DNA of 64,000 nucleotides from positions 141,426-205,425 of the forward strand of contig NZ_QORI02000010.1 in the NCBI RefSeq assembly GCF_003325755.1, in the 5' to 3' direction. The notes under the pieces are model-generated. The model was not told where the DNA came from. It made no database searches and saw only the letters and a program-made list of their open reading frames with translations. Shown piece by piece: positions 60,328-64,000 of this stretch (positions within the stretch are counted from its first letter, which is position 1; each line of letters opens with the position of its first letter). The position numbers and the translations under genes were made by a program. The stretch comes from Pseudomonas sp. SST3. GTDB taxonomy: Bacteria; Pseudomonadota; Gammaproteobacteria; Pseudomonadales; Pseudomonadaceae.

Positions 60328-60654
60328 TCATTTCCTAAGTGCATAGACGTACGCCTCGACGGTCTCGCCATTGGCGAGTCGAACGGCAGTCGGTGTGCGT
60401 AAATAGGCGTCGCCCTCGAACTCATCGAGCACTGGCCAATGCGCAGCGAGTTGCACGGAACTAAAGACCAGGCCATCGATCGTTTCACCCTGCTCGTCCA
60501 GATCGAGCCCGGGGAACCCCATCGCTGCACCCCATCCTTCCGCGCGTAGCGTTCCCGTCACGCTCGCCGGCTGCCAGTGGCCGGGCACCTCGGCCAAGAT
60601 GTGCTCATTCGGCCGGCCGGGCGCGAGTGATCCATATACAAACAGTCTTTCCAT
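60328..60654 (-). CDS. Gamma-glutamylcyclotransferase-like (AIG2) protein
   Basis: The 108-residue protein has the substrate-loop motif LFVYGSLAPGRPNEHIL, then VLDEFEGDAYLRTPTAVRL containing the conserved glutamate. This is the GGCT fold. Function in bacteria is not well defined. ATG at 60654 begins the domain directly; a longer frame adds a Cys-rich stretch with no domain. Converges with the EamA gene. Confidence 0.85.
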   Translation of the reverse strand: MERLFVYGSLAPGRPNEHILAEVPGHWQPASVTGTLRAEGWGAAMGFPGLDLDEQGETIDGLVFSSVQLAAHWPVLDEFEGDAYLRTPTAVRLANGETVEAYVYALRK

Positions 60655-61533
60655 CTTCCAGCCTCGTCTCGATGGCAGCGCTCCCCCGCCATGCAACATG
60701 AACGTGGTCCATCGCCATCCGGGGCATGAATAACAAGCGGTGCGGGCGGGGACGCTTGCGTCTGCAAGCATCCAGCTACCTATTCGGTGCTGGCTCGCCT
60801 GCTGGCTGGCCCAACATTTAACCCATCATTCGGGCAACGCTCTGCATGCCCTGTCGGTGAACTAAGGTCTGCACGGGCCGCGCGCCCTGCTCAGATCCCC
60901 ATCGATGCACACGTATCGTCCTATGTGGATTTGCGTAGCAGCTCTTGACCTTCCTGCGTCATCAACGCTTTTCCTCACCCCCTGATAAACGGAAGGCTAA
61001 GGTTGGAGCCCCTTTGACTGGCTTCAATGCGACTCAGATTCGCCATCTGTTCAGTGATTGCCTGGTTGTCAGCAGCCTGGACCTGACCGATCAATACCAG
61101 GGCGACCGCGGTCGAGAAGGGAGCATAGTGCATGCTCAGAATCCTTGGAGTGGGTGGAGGCAGGATTCTCCTCACAAGACCGCACGCGGGGTATGAACCG
61201 TATGATGGATTCAGACAGGCAGGCTATTGGTAGTAACCCGGTGGTTGTCATATGGCCCAATAACTGAAACCGCGACTCCGGCGCTGCGTCGCTATGTCGT
61301 TGGGCACGTGCTCTGTGGTTGAAGAGATTCTGCGTCTGAAGGCCAGCCGACAAAATGCGAGGTCAATGCACCACTTTCGTACTAAGCGACAAGCCTGTTC
61401 TGACCGATAGCGGACGCTTGGAATGGAGAGCAAAGCTCCTCGCACCGGCGAACCCAGAACAGACTGGGTACAATTGGCGCTCAATTACGCAGGGTCATGC
61501 AGATTGGATGCATCGAACAAGGAAATCACAACA
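60655..61533. other. 879-bp region with one candidate mini ORF
   Basis: Apart from the small secreted ORF at 60975-61133, listed separately, no gene, RNA or repeat is recognised. The region is lower in coding signal than its surroundings. Confidence 0.5.
60975..61133 (-). CDS. Candidate 52-residue secreted curlin-like peptide
   Basis: ATG with AAGGA nine bases upstream. Residues 1-20 form a clear signal peptide (STAVALVLIGQVQA). The 32-residue mature part, ADNQAITEQMANLSRIEASQ and then RGSNLS, follows the curlin pattern N-x-A-x-x-x-Q...N-x-S...Q-x-G-x-x-N. It may be a broken remnant of a curlin gene or a real one-repeat peptide. It lies 2 kb from the curlin-repeat gene at 62114 and has the same strand. 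Confidence 0.45.
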   Translation of the reverse strand: MHYAPFSTAVALVLIGQVQAADNQAITEQMANLSRIEASQRGSNLSLPFIRG

Positions 61534-62031
61534 ATGGCGTCCCCTAACAAACAGCAAAAGCGCGCCCAGCGGGCTAAAGCCAAGGCCCAACAGAACCGTT
61601 CAGGTAAGACCAGACCCAATGACCTGCATCCGTTGCTGGCCAATCCGCTGATCAATGAGCCGTTCGACGACGTCGTGATCGACCTGAGCACCTTCGACTT
61701 CAAAGACATCGAAGAGAACGGGTTCGACCCGGCGCACTTTGATGATCTGTTCCAGGCAATGAACGTCGCTGAAGGCATCAGCCTGCTAGCGATGTGCCTG
61801 GTGTTCCTGCAGTACCCAGTGCTGGAACTGGTGGTCGCCGAGGAAGCAGAAGAAGCTGCTATCGACTTCATGATGGGCTTGCTGATCGTTTACCGCGGCA
61901 TGTTTCACGGTGAAGACGAAGACACAGCATTGAACTGGGTTGGCGACGACGCCTTCCAGAGTGCCTATAACGAAGCGTCCCTGATTCTGCAGAAGAAGAA
62001 CACTCGGCGCACTTCGGCAAACCGGTATTAG
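61534..62031 (+). CDS. Conserved-type protein of unknown function
   Basis: A 165-residue protein. The first 27 residues are very basic and Gln-rich (NKQQKRAQRAKAKAQQNR), and the remainder is acidic with a hydrophobic helix (SLLAMCLVFLQYPVLELVVAEEAEEA). I do not recognise the family. The N-terminal segment might bind RNA or DNA. ATG at 61534 follows AAGGA by about 10 bases; a longer frame to 61423 is less likely. Confidence 0.75.
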   Translation: MASPNKQQKRAQRAKAKAQQNRSGKTRPNDLHPLLANPLINEPFDDVVIDLSTFDFKDIEENGFDPAHFDDLFQAMNVAEGISLLAMCLVFLQYPVLELVVAEEAEEAAIDFMMGLLIVYRGMFHGEDEDTALNWVGDDAFQSAYNEASLILQKKNTRRTSANRY

Positions 62032-62113
62032 CCGCGCGCGCCGCCTTCTGCCTACACATCGACACCGATGGGCGGCTTTATTAGAACGGTTATGCTCGAA
62101 CGCTGGCCCGCCG

Positions 62114-63247
62114 CTACTGCTGAAGAAGCGTTGCCACGTTGCTGTTGCCGCTTTGAGTCGCGGTCAGACTATTGCCTATCCCACTTTGACTTAGATTCAA
62201 TCGATTCATGCTTCCTGATTGGATGATGCTCGTCGCTTGATCAACCCCGGACTGAGTGATATCGATCGCGTTATCGTTGCCCTGGCTGATAGCCGTTACA
62301 TGATGAGCGTCCCCGCTCTGGCTCAACACCAGATCAAGGCCGTCGCCAGTCTGCTCATGAAACAGCTCATTGTCATTGCCGACCTGGGACACTAATATTA
62401 GGTTCTCGTTGCCCTCCTGCGTCATTGATTGGTCGCTCCCGTCAGCGGTGCCGTTAATCACATTACCTGTCCCCGCCTGGTAGAGTTCGACATCGTTGTT
62501 GTAGCCATACTGACGGACGCGGGTCAGGTTCGATTCGCCCACCTGGGCGATCGAGGCACTGTTGTATTCGAGCGCCTGCTGGCTCAAGGCATAATTGCCA
62601 TTGCCTTGCTGGCTAATCGTAATCGTCGAAAAGTTATTGTGAACATAGCTCTGATCGGCGTGCGCTTCGTTGTTGTCGCCCTCCTGTCGAACCGTGCTCA
62701 GCAACTGTGTACCGTACTCGGCGGTGCTGGCCCAATTCCCGTCACCGCGCTGATAGATCGTGGTCACGCTGTCGCCCCCCCGCCATTGGGACATGCTGGC
62801 GTGATTGTTGTCGCCAAAGGTCTCGAATGTCGCCGACGCGTTGTTCGTTTCCCTTTGAATCCCACCCCCGGTGTTGTTATTACCTTCCTGATAGGTGGAG
62901 ATCGAAGAGTCGACGCTGTCGAACTGCCCGTTGTAATGATGATTGCTATTGCCGACCTGCTCAGCGCTGATCACACTTCGGCTGCCCCTGAGTTGCAGAA
63001 TCAATGAACTGTTGCGATCACCTTGCTGGATGTCGACAAGCTCGCTCCCGGTGCTCGCCTGTCGAATCGTGGAAGTATTGAAATCCCCTGTCTGCACATG
63101 GCGAACGCGATCGCCAATCCCTTCCTGAGTTATCGTCGTCGCATTGGCATAGCCTTCCTGAATCAGCTCGACGCTATTGTCTTGCGCATGAACTGAAAGA
63201 ACCTGCACCGTCAAAACGGCGGCGGTTGAAAGTTTAGCGAGCGTCAT
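62114..63247 (-). CDS. Secreted curlin-repeat protein (second copy type)
   Basis: The 377-residue protein has a signal peptide (about residues 1-21, ending VHA) and then some fifteen imperfect repeats of the form Q-x-G-x-x-N-x-x-x-(I/V)-x-Q, e.g. QEGNENLILVSQVGNDNE and QSGIGNSLTATQSGNSN. It is richer in Asn and Asp than the one at 95. No export genes lie nearby. It ends NSNVATLLQQ, typical of the family. Confidence 0.85.
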   Translation of the reverse strand: MTLAKLSTAAVLTVQVLSVHAQDNSVELIQEGYANATTITQEGIGDRVRHVQTGDFNTSTIRQASTGSELVDIQQGDRNSSLILQLRGSRSVISAEQVGNSNHHYNGQFDSVDSSISTYQEGNNNTGGGIQRETNNASATFETFGDNNHASMSQWRGGDSVTTIYQRGDGNWASTAEYGTQLLSTVRQEGDNNEAHADQSYVHNNFSTITISQQGNGNYALSQQALEYNSASIAQVGESNLTRVRQYGYNNDVELYQAGTGNVINGTADGSDQSMTQEGNENLILVSQVGNDNELFHEQTGDGLDLVLSQSGDAHHVTAISQGNDNAIDITQSGVDQATSIIQSGSMNRLNLSQSGIGNSLTATQSGNSNVATLLQQ

Positions 63248-63382
63248 GACGGGTCCACTCCGTAATCGTTTTTACGCAGCAATTAAGAGGGTAGCGGCTG
63301 GGTGATGCGAAACCAGCACCTGAACGTTAGCTGGTAAGGGAGTGCTCGCGGCGGAAACAGCCTAGCGGGCAAGATCGATTCG

Positions 63383-63525
63383 TCATAACGGAGGGCGCGG
63401 CAGAAACTGCTGATTCTGTTTCAGCGCTTGGGCTGCATTGTAAAAACCGCTCGATGCGGCGCGCGCCAACGCGCCGCCTACACTGACTCGTCTGGCGCCC
63501 ATGACTGACAGCTCTTTCACCCCTA
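63383..63525 (-). pseudogene. C-terminal fragment of an isocitrate lyase/PEP mutase family protein
   Basis: On the (-) strand the last 46 codons read LVGVGVKELSVMGARRVSVG then GALARAASSGFYNAAQALK, ending in TGA. VKELSxMGxRRVSVGGALARAA is the C-terminal segment of this family. Everything before it is missing: the frame upstream is antisense etfA. Confidence 0.75.
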
Positions 63526-64000
63526 CGCCAACCAGCTGCCGGAAAACGCCGCACCGCTGATCGCTGGCCTGGCCACGGATTACAGCCACGTGCTGGCTGC
63601 CGCCACTACCAATGGCAAGAACTTCCTGCCGCGCGTCGCTGCTCAGCTGGACGTCGACCAGATCTCCGAGATCAGCGCCGTCGAGAGCGCTGATACCTTC
63701 AAGCGCCCGATCTATGCCGGCAACGCCATCGCGACTGTTCAATCCAGCGCTGCGATCAAGGTCATTACCGTGCGTGCGACCGGTTTCGATCCGGTCAGTG
63801 CCGAAGGTGGCTCGGCCAGCGTCGAGCAGGTATCCGGTACTGGCGATGCGGGTGTTTCCGCGTTCGTCGGCGAAGAGCTGGCCAAGTCTGATCGTCCTGA
63901 GCTGACGGCTGCCAAGATCGTCGTCTCCGGCGGGCGTGGCATGCAGAATGGTGAAAACTTCAAGCATCTTTATTCGCTGGCCGACAAACTCGGTGCTGCC
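63524..64000 (+). pseudogene. etfA: Headless etfA (electron transfer flavoprotein alpha) fragment
   Basis: From the TAC at 63524 the frame reads YANQLPENAAPLIAGL, then KNFLPRVAAQLDVDQISEIS, FKRPIYAGNAIATVQSS, and IVVSGGRGMQNGENFK. These match EtfA from about residue 70 onward. An in-frame TGA lies at 63506 and no start codon or ribosome binding site precedes it; the first 70 residues are absent. It runs off the window end. A functional etfA would be expected elsewhere. Confidence 0.8.

Noticed and set aside
63383..63967. 194-codon (-) frame across the window end
   Set aside because: It is a chimera of antisense etfA and the PEP mutase tail, not a gene of its own.

Overview
The window looks like chromosome of a Pseudomonas-type gammaproteobacterium, most likely of the Stutzerimonas (P. 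stutzeri) group. The reasons are high GC, a Pseudomonas-style liu cluster, OprD, pgm and HbcR-like genes, and many copies of the Pseudomonas REP sequence whose translation reads RSELARE. This placement rests on gene content and was not tested by a search. No rRNA, intact tRNA, CRISPR array, integrase or insertion sequence was seen.

Layout. 0.1-1.2 kb: a secreted curlin-repeat protein. 1.6-9.6 kb (+): a valine/branched-acid operon (mmsA, mmsB, 3-hydroxyisobutyryl-CoA hydrolase, acyl-CoA dehydrogenase), then an acyl-CoA ligase and an alpha-methylacyl-CoA racemase. 10.0-15.4 kb (-): LysR and AraC regulators and an isoleucine-type module (SDR 3-hydroxy-2-methylacyl-CoA dehydrogenase, thiolase, acyl-CoA dehydrogenase), with a divergent enoyl-CoA hydratase at 15.6 kb. 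16.8-21.6 kb (-): a complete branched-chain amino acid ABC transporter. 21.8-25.5 kb (-): acyl-CoA synthetase, AhpD-like protein and OprD-type porin. 25.7-34.5 kb (+): the leucine operon liuABCDE, an acetoacetate CoA-transferase pair, and the MerR regulator liuR. 34.9-40.9 kb: a TRAP transporter, a sigma-54 activator resembling HbcR and 3-hydroxybutyrate dehydrogenase. 41.6-46.7 kb: two small stress-type proteins, phosphoglucomutase and an orphan hybrid histidine-kinase-like sensor. 46.9-51.8 kb: a LacI-controlled sugar or cyclitol cluster. 51.8-60.7 kb: mixed metabolic, efflux and regulatory genes. 61-63.2 kb: a conserved unknown protein, a second curlin-repeat protein and a mini curlin-like ORF. 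The window ends in two gene fragments joined back to back (a PEP mutase/isocitrate lyase C-terminus and a headless etfA).

How it works together. Imported Leu/Ile/Val is broken down through three separate acyl-CoA modules. Leucine gives acetyl-CoA and acetoacetate, and 3-hydroxybutyrate dehydrogenase also gives acetoacetate. The CoA-transferase then activates acetoacetate for thiolysis. Palindromes matching the LiuR type precede liuA and livG. A repeated TGTCC-N8-GGACA motif lies upstream of -24/-12 promoters of both the TRAP operon and the hydroxybutyrate dehydrogenase gene, so the sigma-54 activator between them probably controls both. REP-type repeats are frequent: one pair has entered the liuD coding frame and another sits directly before the liuC ribosome binding site.
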